Shown piece by piece: positions 1 through 7,440 of a stretch of DNA of 8,022 nt. The translations under genes were made by a program, and so were the position numbers. The stretch is from Actinomycetales bacterium UBA1416 (GTDB lineage: Bacteria > Actinomycetota > Actinomycetes > Actinomycetales > Actinomycetaceae): assembly GCA_002304945.1 (NCBI GenBank), contig DBPQ01000152.1:1-8022 (forward strand), written 5' to 3'. The first letter of the stretch is position 1. Each line of letters begins with the position of its first letter. The notes beneath the pieces are model-generated. The model was not told where the DNA came from and ran no database searches. It saw only the letters and a program-made list of their open reading frames with translations.

Positions 1-885
1 CCCTGGCTCACCGCAGTGATGGACGACTACTCCCGCGCGATCTGCGGGTACACCGTGTTCACCGGTGCACCCTCAGCACTGAACACGGCGCTGGCGCTCC
101 GCCAGGCGATCTGGCGCAAGACCGACCCCGCGTGGGCAATGTGCGGGATCCCCGACATCCTGCACGTCGACCACGGCTCCGACTTCACCAGTCACCACCT
201 CGAACGCACCGCCATCGACCTGCACATCCGCCTCATCCACTCCACCGTCGGGCGGCCCCAAGGCCGCGGGAAGGTCGAACGCTTCTTCGGCACCATCAAC
301 ACCGAACTGCTCGCCACCCTGCCCGGGCATCTCGGACCCGGCACCCGGAAGCCGCAACCGGTACTCGATCTCCCCGGCCTCGACCGCGTGATCGGCGCCT
401 TCATCGCCACCTACAACGACCGGACACACCGCGAGCTGGGCATCTCACCCCGGGACGCCTGGGTCGCCGATGGTTGGCTACCCCGCATGCCCGACAGCCT
501 CGAAGACCTCGACGGGCTCCTCCTGACCGTCCCGAAGAACCGGGTCGTGCAACGCGACGGCATCCACTTCCAGGGCCAGCGCTACCTCGCGCCCACCCTC
601 GCCCCGTTCGTCGGGCACACCATCACGATCCGCTACGACCCCCGCGACATCTCCGAGATCCGGGTCTACGACCGCGACACCTTCATCTGCGTTGCCGTCG
701 ACGAAGCCCACCCCAACCTCCGACTCAGCCTCCGCGACATCGAAGCGGCCCGCCGGGCACGCCGCCGCGAACTGCGCCGCACCATCAACGACCGCATCCC
801 CACCCTGACCACCCGCGCAGAACCCCGCGACACCGCGTCCATACCGCGACGGACCCGGCTGCGGACCTACGAAGAGGACGAGTGA
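1..885 (+). CDS. DDE transposase, MuA/TnsB/TniA type, C-terminal part (copy 1; 5' end outside window)
   Basis: The frame is open from the first base and gives 294 residues. These are the second half of an RNase H-fold (rve) integrase core followed by the beta-barrel C-terminal domain of Mu-type transposases. The second catalytic Asp lies in VDHGSDF (D57) and the catalytic Glu in GRGKVERFFGT (E93). The 35 residues between them match a D-35-E spacing. The first Asp and the N-terminal helix-turn-helix lie upstream of the window. The C-terminal domain is recognised from the DGIHFQGQRY and RYDPRDISEIRV segments, and the tail is arginine-rich. This enzyme would cleave and join transposon ends with the ATPase encoded next, whose start codon overlaps its stop (TGATG). 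Over the first 110 residues I count about 84 identities with the second transposase at 2871-4193, so the two are related but separate elements. The visible part is intact, but its partner ATPase is broken, so the pair is probably inactive. Confidence 0.93.
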   Translation, partial: PWLTAVMDDYSRAICGYTVFTGAPSALNTALALRQAIWRKTDPAWAMCGIPDILHVDHGSDFTSHHLERTAIDLHIRLIHSTVGRPQGRGKVERFFGTINTELLATLPGHLGPGTRKPQPVLDLPGLDRVIGAFIATYNDRTHRELGISPRDAWVADGWLPRMPDSLEDLDGLLLTVPKNRVVQRDGIHFQGQRYLAPTLAPFVGHTITIRYDPRDISEIRVYDRDTFICVAVDEAHPNLRLSLRDIEAARRARRRELRRTINDRIPTLTTRAEPRDTASIPRRTRLRTYEEDE

Positions 886-1490
886 TGAACCAAGCCTTCA
901 TCGTCACCAAAGAACACCGCCGCTTCACCGAGTTCGCCAACGCGGTCCGGAAAGAACAAACCATTGGCATCTGTCACGGCGACGCCGGCGTCGGCAAGAC
1001 CAACTCCGCCCGCCGCTACGCCAACTGGGACACCCTCGAACCGTTCATCACCGAGTGGGGCCCCCGCGGCGACCACGACGCCCGGCACTACGCCCTCGCC
1101 AACAAGTCCCGCACCGTCTTCTACACCCCCGACGTACTCTGCCGACCCCGAACACTCATCGAGGAGATCATCTACTGGCAGCGCAAGGTCGGGATCTGCG
1201 CCGACCAACACCTCCGCACCCTCAACCCCGTGCCACCCATCCCAGACAGGCCAGCAGAGCTCGTCCAGCTCCTCATCATCGACGAAGCCGAACGACTCAC
1301 CCCCACCGCACTCGAACTCCTCCGGGACCGGCACGACCGCACCCGCCTCGCGATCATCCTCATCGGCATGCCCGGAATCGACCAACGCTTCCGCCACTAC
1401 CCCCAGCTCTACTCCCGCCTCGGCTTCTCCCACCGGTACCGCGCACTCGGCCGCGACGAACTCCTCTTCGTCTGTGGTGTGCGCCGTTGA
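885..1490 (+). pseudogene. AAA+ transposition ATPase, MuB/TnsC/TniB type, truncated (copy 1)
   Basis: This gene begins at an ATG overlapping the transposase stop by one base, with a GAGGA ribosome site six bases upstream, so the two are translationally coupled. It shows Walker A (GDAGVGKT), Walker B (LLIIDEAE) and an IILIGMPG sensor-like strand. Such ATPases bind target DNA and activate the transposase. The homologous protein at 2056-2874 has 272 residues. Here the match runs through GRDELLFV and stops exactly at codon 1470-1472. The next codons (CGVRR, then stop) are not homologous and come from the transposon-like terminus that starts at 1473. About 75 C-terminal residues, the part that follows the ATPase core, are missing. 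I could not find the lost part to the right of 7774. The gene therefore looks disrupted by insertion or rearrangement at 1472/1473. Confidence 0.85.
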
Positions 1491-1521
1491 ATGGCGGGGT
1501 TCTGTCGGCGCTATGTGGCGG
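1473..1521 (+). repeat. Transposon-like terminus A (left end)
   Basis: It begins TGTGGTGTGCGCCGTTGAAT and matches terminus C (7774 to 7726, opposite strand) at 44 of 49 bases, and terminus B (2005) at 17 of the first 20. A second TGTGG occurs 41 bases inward at 1514, which suggests repeated transposase-binding sites. Its first base is exactly where homology of the copy-1 ATPase stops. Confidence 0.75.
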
Positions 1522-1586
1522 TGCGTTGGAGTTCTGCGCCGTGCCTGCGGCCAGCGCGGGGGCTGTGGACGCTCTCGGGCGAGGAG

Positions 1587-1865
1587 TTACTTGCGGCGTC
1601 GCCGTACCGCGTACACGACGGCGCCGGCCACTGCTCCTGCGGCGAGGGCAAGCCCGACCCACAATCCGGAGCTGCAGGGGACCACGTAGCCGAAGTAGGA
1701 GTAGCACTCGGGCGGTTGAGTGTCGATCCCCGAGGTGGGGGCGAGGAGTACGTGCACGAGAACTGCTGTGGAGAGAGCAACGGCGATCGCCGGCCAGATT
1801 GCTCTTCTTCCGGATGATCGAGGACTGTCGTCAATCGTAGGACTGGGCTCTGTGGGTGTTCGCAT
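1587..1865 (-). CDS. Small two-helix membrane protein with a two-cysteine loop
   Basis: The predicted protein has 92 residues and I recognise no family. A polar, proline-rich N-terminus (1-21) is followed by a hydrophobic helix (about 22-42), a loop of about 24 residues with C54 and C64, a second helix (about 67-87) and a basic tail, RRRRK. The positive-inside rule places both ends in the cytoplasm and the loop outside, where the cysteines could pair. Start choice: an upstream in-frame ATG at 1874 directly abuts the ribosome site AAAGGAG, whereas the ATG at 1865 lies nine bases after GGAG, so 1865 is preferred. It is on the same strand as the ABC operon and sits inside the transposon-like unit near its left end. 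It may once have been the last gene of that operon, before the copy-2 transposase module separated them. The good ribosome site and coherent topology support a real gene. Confidence 0.7.
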   Translation of the reverse strand: MRTPTEPSPTIDDSPRSSGRRAIWPAIAVALSTAVLVHVLLAPTSGIDTQPPECYSYFGYVVPCSSGLWVGLALAAGAVAGAVVYAVRRRRK

Positions 1866-2004
1866 CCAACTCATCTCCTTTGACGAAGGGCGGTTCCTGG
1901 CGCTGAGCCCACGCTATCGAACCGGCTCACTACGGGAGGGCTGGGTTTCCAAATGAGTCCTCATCGTAATGGGGTGCGAGCGGCCCCGCCGAGGGCCGGC
2001 GGTC
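1866..2004. other. Intergenic segment between the small membrane protein gene and terminus B
   Basis: This stretch holds the AAAGGAG ribosome site of the small membrane protein gene. It also has a short inverted repeat, ATGAG-TC-CTCAT, at 1953-1964, and a 6-bp stem with a 6-base loop (CGGCCC/GGGCCG) at 1981-1998, without a T-run. I found no convincing -35/-10 pair for the minus-strand gene. The short palindrome could be an operator, but nothing else supports this. Confidence 0.3.
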
Positions 2005-2055
2005 TGTGGTCTGCGCCGTTAGATGGGCGGGATTTCTGTGGGTGGCGCTTGGCGG
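2005..2055 (+). repeat. Transposon-like terminus B (end of copy-2 element)
   Basis: It begins TGTGGTCTGCGCCGTTAGAT, with 17 of 20 bases identical to terminus A, and lies just beyond the stop codon of the copy-2 ATPase (2056). A second TGTGG lies 32 bases inward at 2037. This is the expected place for the transposon end downstream of an ATPase gene, so it is read as the native end of the copy-2 element. The partner end beyond the transposase has been lost. Confidence 0.7.
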
Positions 2056-2874
2056 TCAGCTGACGCCGATGACCAAGGTGCTGGCGGCGGCTTCGATGAC
2101 GTCGTTGGTGATGGTGTCGAGTTCATTGATCCTCAGGACGCGCTCGACCTGGGGGAAGAGCCGTTCCAGGAGCCGGAAGTTCCCGCGGGTGATCCGGGCG
2201 ATCGCGGCGATGGCCTGGGCGTCGGTGAAGTCCTCTGGATCAAGGGTCTTGCCGAGGGCGCGCCAGTGCCGTTGCAGGACGAAGAGCAGCTCGTCCTTGC
2301 CCAGGGGCCGGTACTGGTGAGCGAAGCCGACGCGGCTGTAGAACTGGGGGTAGTGGCTGAACTGCTTCTCCAGGCCGGGCATGCCGATCAGGATCAGGGC
2401 GATGTTGTCGCGGTCGTACCGATCCCGCAGCAGTTCCAGTGCGGTGGGGCGTAGGCATTCGGACTCATCGACGATGATCAGCTCGACGTAGTTCCTGCTG
2501 TGGCGCCACCCCCGCGTCTCTGGCGTGACCTGTCCGGCCGGCGCGAGGTGCTGCTCGATGCAGATATTAGTGCGGGAGATGACGTGGTCGAGCTCCTCCT
2601 TCAAGGCACGTGGCGTGGTCAGCACGCTGGGGGTGTAGAGCACGGTGCGGCTCTTGGCCAGCGCAGCGTAGATCTTGGCGTCGCTGTCGGAGCGCGGACC
2701 CCAGTAGGTCAGCAGGTCATGGGCCTTGTCCCAGCGGGCGTAGCGGCGCGCGGAGAGCGTCTTACCCACGCCGGCCGGCCCGAAGCACAGGCCGATGGTG
2801 TGACCGCGCCGGACGGCGTCGGCGAACTCGGTGAAGCGGCGGTGTTCTTTGGTCACGATGAAGCGCTGACTCAC
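2056..2874 (-). CDS. AAA+ transposition ATPase, MuB/TnsC/TniB type (copy 2)
   Basis: The protein has 272 residues and appears full length. It carries Walker A GPAGVGKT (32-39), Walker B LIIVDES (132-138) and an ILIGMPG strand at 161-167. The conserved RVGFAHQYRPL segment (181-191) and a helical C-terminal region follow (EDFTDAQAIAAIARITRGNF, then LLERLF). Proteins of this class form ATP-dependent filaments on DNA, choose the target site and stimulate the transposase. The GTG start overlaps the transposase stop (GTGA, 2871-2874), with GAGAGGA six bases upstream, so translation is coupled. It ends 51 bases from terminus B. It is diverged from copy 1 but aligns along the whole of the preserved copy-1 sequence. 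IstB of IS21 is an alternative family with a similar role. The long C-terminal region and the partner's Mu-type barrel favour TnsC/TniB. Confidence 0.9.
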   Translation of the reverse strand: MSQRFIVTKEHRRFTEFADAVRRGHTIGLCFGPAGVGKTLSARRYARWDKAHDLLTYWGPRSDSDAKIYAALAKSRTVLYTPSVLTTPRALKEELDHVISRTNICIEQHLAPAGQVTPETRGWRHSRNYVELIIVDESECLRPTALELLRDRYDRDNIALILIGMPGLEKQFSHYPQFYSRVGFAHQYRPLGKDELLFVLQRHWRALGKTLDPEDFTDAQAIAAIARITRGNFRLLERLFPQVERVLRINELDTITNDVIEAAASTLVIGVS

Positions 2875-4193
2875 CTCAGGTCCTCTCGGTAGACCTTCAA
2901 CGTCCGCCGCGGCGCCCGGGCCGGCGTCTCGGTCACTGGTGGAGGTTCGGTGGTGTGCCTGGCCACGACGGCGATCCGTTCGTTGATGCCCTCGCGCAGA
3001 GCCCGGCGGCGGGCGTTGCGGGCGGACTGAACCTCCTTGAGGTTGACTTTCTGGTCGTGGTGGTCCTGGTTGATGGCCTTACAGACGAACTCCTCGTGGT
3101 CGAACACGCGAATCTCGGTGATGTCTCGGGGGTCGTAGCGGACCACGACCGACCGGCCGATATAGCCGGCCAGGGTCGGGGAGATGTAGCGCAGGCCCTG
3201 GAAGTGGATGCCGTCGCGGCGCACCACCCTGGTTTGGGCGACGGTGAGCAGCAGCCCGTCGAGGTCTTCCAGGCTCTCGGGCATGCGCGGCAGCCAGCCC
3301 TCCCCGATCCAGGCAGCGCGCGGGGAGGTGCCGAGCTCGCTGTGAGTTCGATCGTTGTAGGTGACCACGAACCTCTCCAGCGCAGCGTCTAGCTCAGCAA
3401 GCGACAGCTTCGGCGTCGGCCAGGGGTGGCCCTCGGCGATGTGTCCAGGTAGACCAGCAAGAAGCTCGGTGTTCACGGTCCCGAAGAACTTTTCCACCTT
3501 GCCGCGACCCTGCGGACGAGCGACGGCAGAGTGGATGAGCCGGATGTGCAGGTCTACGGCGGTGCCGGTGAGCTGGTTGCTGATGAAGTCGCTCCCGTGA
3601 TCGACGTAAAGCACGTCGGGCAGGCCGCACATCGGCCAGGAGAGATCGGCCTTGTGCCAGATCGCCTGACGCAGCGCCAGCGCGGTGTTCATTGCCGAGG
3701 GCGCACCGAGGAACGCGGTGTAGCCGCAGATAGCGCGCGAGCAGTCATCGATGATCGTCGTCAGCCAGGGCCGGGCCGGCTTGCCGTCGGTGCCCACCAC
3801 GAGGACATCAAGCAGGGTGTGGTCGGCCTGCCACATCGCGTTGGGCCGCTCGGCCTGTCGGCGCAGCGCGAGCTCGTACTTGTCCCGGTAGGACCCCGGT
3901 CCCTCCAGGGCGAGAGTGACCATGCCGGGATCCAGCGCGCCGACGATGGCCCGCACCACTCCATACGACGGGACCGGCCACCCCTCCATGTCACAGATGC
4001 CTCTCACCTTCCGGTGGATCGTGACGACCGCTGGTCGAGGCTTGCTCAACGCCAGACCCTCGATCAACTCCACCAGCTCAGCGGGTAATCGGTGACCGCC
4101 GGCATCAGAGCGTCGTCCTGCGTCCAGGCCGGCGTACCCCGAGGTGCGGTAGCGGGCGTGCCAGCGCTCCAAGGTGCGCAGCCCGATACCTGA
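2871..4193 (-). pseudogene. DDE transposase, MuA/TnsB/TniA type, N-terminally truncated (copy 2)
   Basis: About 439 residues are recognisable, from the recognition part of a helix-turn-helix (GIGLRTLERWHARYRTSGYA) to the C-terminus. The catalytic Asp of WQADHT lies at 3822-3824, the Asp of VDHGSDF at 3600-3602 and the Glu of GRGKVEKFFGT at 3492-3494, again with 35 residues between the last two. The Mu-type C-terminal barrel is seen in DGIHFQGLRY and RYDPRDITEIRV. Upstream of about 4193 the frame stays open to an ATG at 4385, but those residues are the out-of-frame shadow of the permease gene at 4199-4897 and look like arginine/proline-rich nonsense. The native start and the first half of the DNA-binding helix-turn-helix are gone. 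The three catalytic residues remain. The fragment lies directly downstream of the ABC operon on the same strand and could be transcribed by readthrough, but a functional transposase is unlikely. Confidence 0.88.
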
Positions 4194-4198
4194 CCGCC

Positions 4199-4897
4199 TT
4201 AACCTGAGCGGGTGACAGCGAAGAGGGCCGCCCGCCGGTACGGAACCGCCAAGGCGTCCCAGCGCGCGTATCGCCCTCGCCAGGAGACGACCATGGCCAG
4301 GGTCACCAGGGCCACGAGCCAGCCCCAACGGATGTTGCGGTCGAAGGTGAGGTCGGCGTGGTGGTACCAGGTCAGCGGTAACCATTCGGCGATTGGATGT
4401 GCGCGCGCTTGCAGGAGGTAGTTGGACCAGATTGCGGCGCCGAATGTCAGCGTTCCGAGCAGTCGTCCCAGCGGGCCGATGAGGACTACTGCGAGCAGAG
4501 CGGCAGCTGTGACGTTGTTGAGGATGGGCAGCAGTTCAGCGGGTCGTGGTTCGCCGTCGGCGGGGTATAGAGCCAGTCCGGAGAAGAAGACGAGCGCACC
4601 CGATGCCGTGGCGGCGACGCTGAGTGTGGTTGAGAGGAGTGCCACCTGGCGCGCGCCGTATCGGTCCCAGTCGTCGAACCCGGTCGATATGCCGAGCACG
4701 AGCAGGACGCTAGCGAGGATCGGCACGTACTCGAAAGGTGAGATTCCCCGAGCGCTCGACATCTGGCCGGATTCTATGTAGTAAAACGCATGGGGAGCGA
4801 GGCTGATGAGCACCAGTCCGGCGAGTGCTGTGGCGCACCCCCACCACAGGGGACGTGGCCGAAGAGGCAATAGTGCCTGCTTGAGGGAGCCGGTCAC
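4199..4897 (-). CDS. Small permease-like integral membrane protein of an ABC transporter
   Basis: The protein has 232 residues with about six hydrophobic helices (roughly 18-36, 57-75, 88-110, 127-143, 145-161 and 190-206), as in the membrane subunit of ABC-2-type exporters. A short exposed loop (STGFDDWDRYGARQ, 71-84) separates helices 2 and 3. Its GTG start overlaps the stop of the preceding permease gene (GTGA at 4894-4897), so it is co-translated with it and probably forms a complex with it and the ATPase encoded at 6191-6979. The stop TAA falls at 4199-4201, next to the breakpoint where the truncated copy-2 transposase begins. The final residues (FAVTRSG) may therefore be native, or the protein may have been shortened by the rearrangement. 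I recognise no specific substrate family. It could alternatively be an immunity-type membrane protein. Confidence 0.8.
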   Translation of the reverse strand: MTGSLKQALLPLRPRPLWWGCATALAGLVLISLAPHAFYYIESGQMSSARGISPFEYVPILASVLLVLGISTGFDDWDRYGARQVALLSTTLSVAATASGALVFFSGLALYPADGEPRPAELLPILNNVTAAALLAVVLIGPLGRLLGTLTFGAAIWSNYLLQARAHPIAEWLPLTWYHHADLTFDRNIRWGWLVALVTLAMVVSWRGRYARWDALAVPYRRAALFAVTRSG

Positions 4898-6204
4898 GGG
4901 CCACGCCCGGTGAACGTGCAGTTCAGGAATGCGGCCTCGTTGGCCGTGTACCAGGCGAGCACTTGTTCATCGCTGGCCTGCTGCAGCTGCTGTTCCAGTG
5001 GGGTGTCACCCAGCGGCCAACGGGCATCCTGGGCCAGCCAGCTCGCGAAGGCGAAGGCGCTGGCCAGCTCCTGTTGGCCGGCGCCGTCCGGACGGGGGTC
5101 ACATTGCGGGATTCCCGCGATCGAGGCGGCCATGTCGAAAGCGATCGAGTTCGCGCCCCACGATGATGCGCTGAAACTGATGATCTGTTCGGGATCACTG
5201 CCGCGTTCGACCATGGCTTCGGTCGCGGTATAGGAGGCGATGGTGGTGAACGTATCGGGCAGATGCCCATCCATCCGATCCAGTACAACGCGCAGCTCGG
5301 GCTCGAGGTCTGCCAGCGCAGGCACCTGTTCAGGCAACAGACACACCTGAAGGTCCTCCTCGAACTCACTGCATTCGACAGGTTCTGCGCTTGCGGGTGC
5401 GAACGGGTATGGGAGCACGGTCGGTAACCACGCACCGACGAGGGTGAGGCAGCCCAGAGCTACTGCCGAACCGATGAGCGGTCCTCGGCCCAGTCGTGCG
5501 CTGCTGCGTTGCACGCCGTAGCTGAGGGTCGCTATGGCTGCCACGACCAACACGTACAGCAGCACGATGACTGCCGGGCTAGGTCCGGTGAAGGGTCGGT
5601 GTTCCATAGCCACCATGGCAGGGAAGAGCAGCTGGCCGATGCCCCTTGTGTCGGGGCCTGTGACGAGTCCGTAGGTCATCGGGATCGGCAGCAGCCACGC
5701 TGCTGCGCCCACGAGTGCCACGAGCGGTGCCACCCAGTTCGCGAGCACCAGCCCGGTCAGGAAGCCGCCTACGACGAAGAACGCCAGGAATGTCGTGGCA
5801 AGGGCCAGCGCGATCAGGTACGAAGACCAGGCGGGTACCTGGGTTCCGATCCACCAGGTGCCCACCACACTGGCGAGAACGAAGAGTGGCACGATCCAGC
5901 CCAGCAGCACTCCCAGCACCTGCAGCGCCTGCCGTCCGGAGGCCCGGCGTGAGACCGGGTTGGCCAACGGGGATGTTCTGGCGGCCAGGCGCCACGACAC
6001 CCACGCCGCTGCCGCCGCAAGCGCGGGTCCGGAGATCATCAGTGATTCTGCGGGCATCCCAGCCAGCCGGCTGGGGGCGATGTACAGCCAGTCGCGTGCC
6101 TGTGTGATGTACCAGATCGTGAAGCCTGCGGTGAGCAGGGCGGGGACCACGGGCATCCACCACGGCAGCGGCCACGTCAGCCGCGCGGTCTCACTGCGTG
6201 GCAC
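4894..6204 (-). CDS. Large permease-like membrane protein with C-terminal soluble cysteine domain
   Basis: This is a 436-residue protein in two parts. Residues 1-262 hold about seven hydrophobic helices (roughly 16-33, 57-74, 97-118, 128-150, 152-174, 210-228 and 243-262). Residues 265-436 form a polar, acidic domain with C278, C288, C368 and C429. Seven helices with a cytoplasmic N-terminus would place this domain outside, where disulfides could form. The GTG at 6204 is chosen because it lies just before the first helix and overlaps the ATPase gene by 14 bases. An ATG far upstream at 6387 would add sequence that only shadows the ATPase. The ribosome site is weak (GGCAGGCGG), consistent with translational coupling. 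It is probably the main membrane subunit of the ABC system, with the outer domain handling the substrate or the co-encoded secreted protein. I cannot assign the soluble domain to a known family. Confidence 0.8.
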   Translation of the reverse strand: MPRSETARLTWPLPWWMPVVPALLTAGFTIWYITQARDWLYIAPSRLAGMPAESLMISGPALAAAAAWVSWRLAARTSPLANPVSRRASGRQALQVLGVLLGWIVPLFVLASVVGTWWIGTQVPAWSSYLIALALATTFLAFFVVGGFLTGLVLANWVAPLVALVGAAAWLLPIPMTYGLVTGPDTRGIGQLLFPAMVAMEHRPFTGPSPAVIVLLYVLVVAAIATLSYGVQRSSARLGRGPLIGSAVALGCLTLVGAWLPTVLPYPFAPASAEPVECSEFEEDLQVCLLPEQVPALADLEPELRVVLDRMDGHLPDTFTTIASYTATEAMVERGSDPEQIISFSASSWGANSIAFDMAASIAGIPQCDPRPDGAGQQELASAFAFASWLAQDARWPLGDTPLEQQLQQASDEQVLAWYTANEAAFLNCTFTGRGP

Positions 6205-6979
6205 GGTTGGCCGCCTGCCGACGGTGCTCAGCCAAGAGGCTTGCGTAACCGCGTTCCAGGGGGGACCCCATCGCCTGAAACTCCTCGCCGTTGGCCTTGG
6301 CGTGCTCGGCGAGCGCGGCGGGAGTGCCGTCGAACACCAGCTCGCCGGCGTCGAGCACCAGTACCCGATCGCACAAGGCGCTCGCATCGTCGGCCAGATG
6401 TGTCGAGATCAGCATGCCCGACTCTGCTGCCAGCATTCGAAGCTGGCCCCGCAATGAGAGGCGAAACTCCGGGTCGAGCCCCACGGTGGGCTCATCCAGC
6501 ACCAACAGCGCAGGCCGATGCGCGATCGCCGCGGCAATGCCCACACGTTGTCGCTGCCCACCGGAGAGACGTCCTGCCCTGCGTCCGGCCAGATCGGTGA
6601 TACCCATAGCCTCAACCGCCCAGGCAGCGGCCTCGAACGCCTCCGAACGACTCAACCCGTTGGTCCAGGCGGCGTAGGCGACCGTGTCCAGTACGCGCAT
6701 CGAGCGCACCAGCCGCACTCGTTGCGGCAGCACTCCCAAACCGAGTCGGATCTGGGAGCGCCCCGCACGCGTCGCCGCGTCGTGTCCCAGCACGCTAACC
6801 GTGCCCGCCTTGGGGGCCAACCGGGTCGTGAGCACGTTCATCAAGGTCGACTTGCCCGCACCGTTCGGACCGAGCAAGCCCGTGACCTTCCCACCAAGTG
6901 AGAAGGTCACGGACCTCAGCGCGGCCCGACGACCGTAAGAGACCGAAACGCCCTCCACGTCCGCCAGCGCCGCGGTCAC
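6191..6979 (-). CDS. ABC transporter ATP-binding protein
   Basis: The protein has 262 residues and is a canonical single nucleotide-binding domain. In its numbering from the GTG at 6979, Walker A is GPNGAGKST (37-45), the Q-loop Gln is in GVLPQ (86), the signature LSGGQ is at 138-142, Walker B LLVLDEP at 158-164, and the H-loop His is in STH (194). Start choice: the frame extends to a TTG at 7027 that overlaps the previous gene and has no ribosome site. The GTG at 6979 has AGAGGT nine bases upstream and begins right at the conserved domain. The domain order and its pairing with separate membrane proteins match ABC-2-type exporters or drug/peptide exporters. The substrate is unknown. The gene preceding it encodes a secreted protein, which suggests the complex exports, protects against or responds to that protein or a related molecule. 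Confidence 0.95.
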   Translation of the reverse strand: MTAALADVEGVSVSYGRRAALRSVTFSLGGKVTGLLGPNGAGKSTLMNVLTTRLAPKAGTVSVLGHDAATRAGRSQIRLGLGVLPQRVRLVRSMRVLDTVAYAAWTNGLSRSEAFEAAAWAVEAMGITDLAGRRAGRLSGGQRQRVGIAAAIAHRPALLVLDEPTVGLDPEFRLSLRGQLRMLAAESGMLISTHLADDASALCDRVLVLDAGELVFDGTPAALAEHAKANGEEFQAMGSPLERGYASLLAEHRRQAANRATQ

Positions 6980-7014
6980 ACTCGTCGCACCTCTGCGGTT
7001 CGCTCCACGCCCGG

Positions 7015-7431
7015 TCAGAGCCGGCAACTCGTGGTCGAGCTCGTGTACGTCGACGTACTGGACAGGTCGTCCGGTCCACCGACGATACTGGCGCGCGTGT
7101 AGAGCACGCGGTTCTGCGGACTACCCCAGTTGCAGTGGCGGTAGTAGTTCGCTCCCGACGTCGCGTTGTTCTTGGACGACATGATCAGGTCCGGACCGGC
7201 GTTGGCCCACTTCAGCTGCAGGTTCATCGTGGACGAGCCGCATCCCGAATAGACGCCCTCGAAGTACACCCTCGATGTCGGACCGCTCCACGGTGTCGTG
7301 GCAGTCACAACGCATGCGGCCGGACTAACCACGGCATCCGAGTCATCGCTCGACACCGCGCTGGCCGGCCCCGCCGCGAGGCCTACCAGCAAAAGGCCTC
7401 CCATGATCGACGTCACCAAACGGCTAGTCAT
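7015..7431 (-). CDS. Secreted small protein with four cysteines, first gene of the ABC operon
   Basis: The protein has 138 residues. A classic Sec signal peptide is visible: MTSR, a hydrophobic core (about 9-20) and an ASA site with cleavage expected after A25. The mature protein, about 113 residues, holds only four cysteines (C40, C64, C100, C136), enough for two disulfides. It is rich in Ser, Thr, Gly and aromatic residues, which suggests a beta-structured extracellular protein. Start choice: the ATG at 7431 has GAGGGGG about six bases upstream. The further in-frame ATG at 7488 lies inside the -10 box of the promoter and cannot be used. The ATPase gene follows 35 bases later. I do not recognise the family. 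It lacks the histidine/tryptophan pattern I associate with lactococcin 972. A bacteriocin, a signalling protein or a binding protein for the ABC complex are all possible. Confidence 0.85.
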   Translation of the reverse strand: MTSRLVTSIMGGLLLVGLAAGPASAVSSDDSDAVVSPAACVVTATTPWSGPTSRVYFEGVYSGCGSSTMNLQLKWANAGPDLIMSSKNNATSGANYYRHCNWGSPQNRVLYTRASIVGGPDDLSSTSTYTSSTTSCRL

Positions 7432-7440
7432 CTCTGACCC

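Larger units (their letters stand above)
2005..4193 (-). mobile_element. Truncated two-gene transposon remnant (copy 2)
   Basis: This segment holds terminus B, an intact AAA+ ATPase and a transposase lacking its N-terminus. The transposase-side end of the element is missing, and the sequence passes directly into the cargo permease gene near 4188-4207. There is no TnsA-like, TniQ-like or resolvase gene in the segment, so as seen this is a minimal transposase-plus-ATPase element. Confidence 0.75.

Noticed and set aside
132..1490. One long plus-strand frame starting at 132
   Set aside because: The part before 885 is an out-of-frame arginine/proline-rich shadow of the transposase. The real ATPase begins at the ATG at 885 with a ribosome site and stop/start overlap.
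1981..1998. Intrinsic terminator
   Set aside because: The 6-bp GC stem lacks a following T-run on either strand and sits in GC-rich DNA where such stems arise by chance.
2871..4385. Full 504-residue transposase starting at the ATG at 4385
   Set aside because: The first 65 residues are the wrong-frame reading of the permease gene (4199-4897) and do not look like transposase. True homology begins near 4193.
4894..6387. Permease starting at the ATG at 6387
   Set aside because: The extra 61 residues are a shadow of the ABC ATPase coding sequence. The GTG at 6204 directly before the first helix is more plausible.
6191..7027. ATPase starting at the TTG at 7027
   Set aside because: It has no ribosome site and overlaps the preceding gene. 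The GTG at 6979 has AGAGGT upstream and starts at the conserved domain.
7015..7431. Lactococcin 972-family bacteriocin
   Set aside because: The operon layout is reminiscent, but the mature sequence lacks the Trp/His-rich pattern I know for that family and instead has four cysteines. The bacteriocin idea is kept only as a hypothesis.
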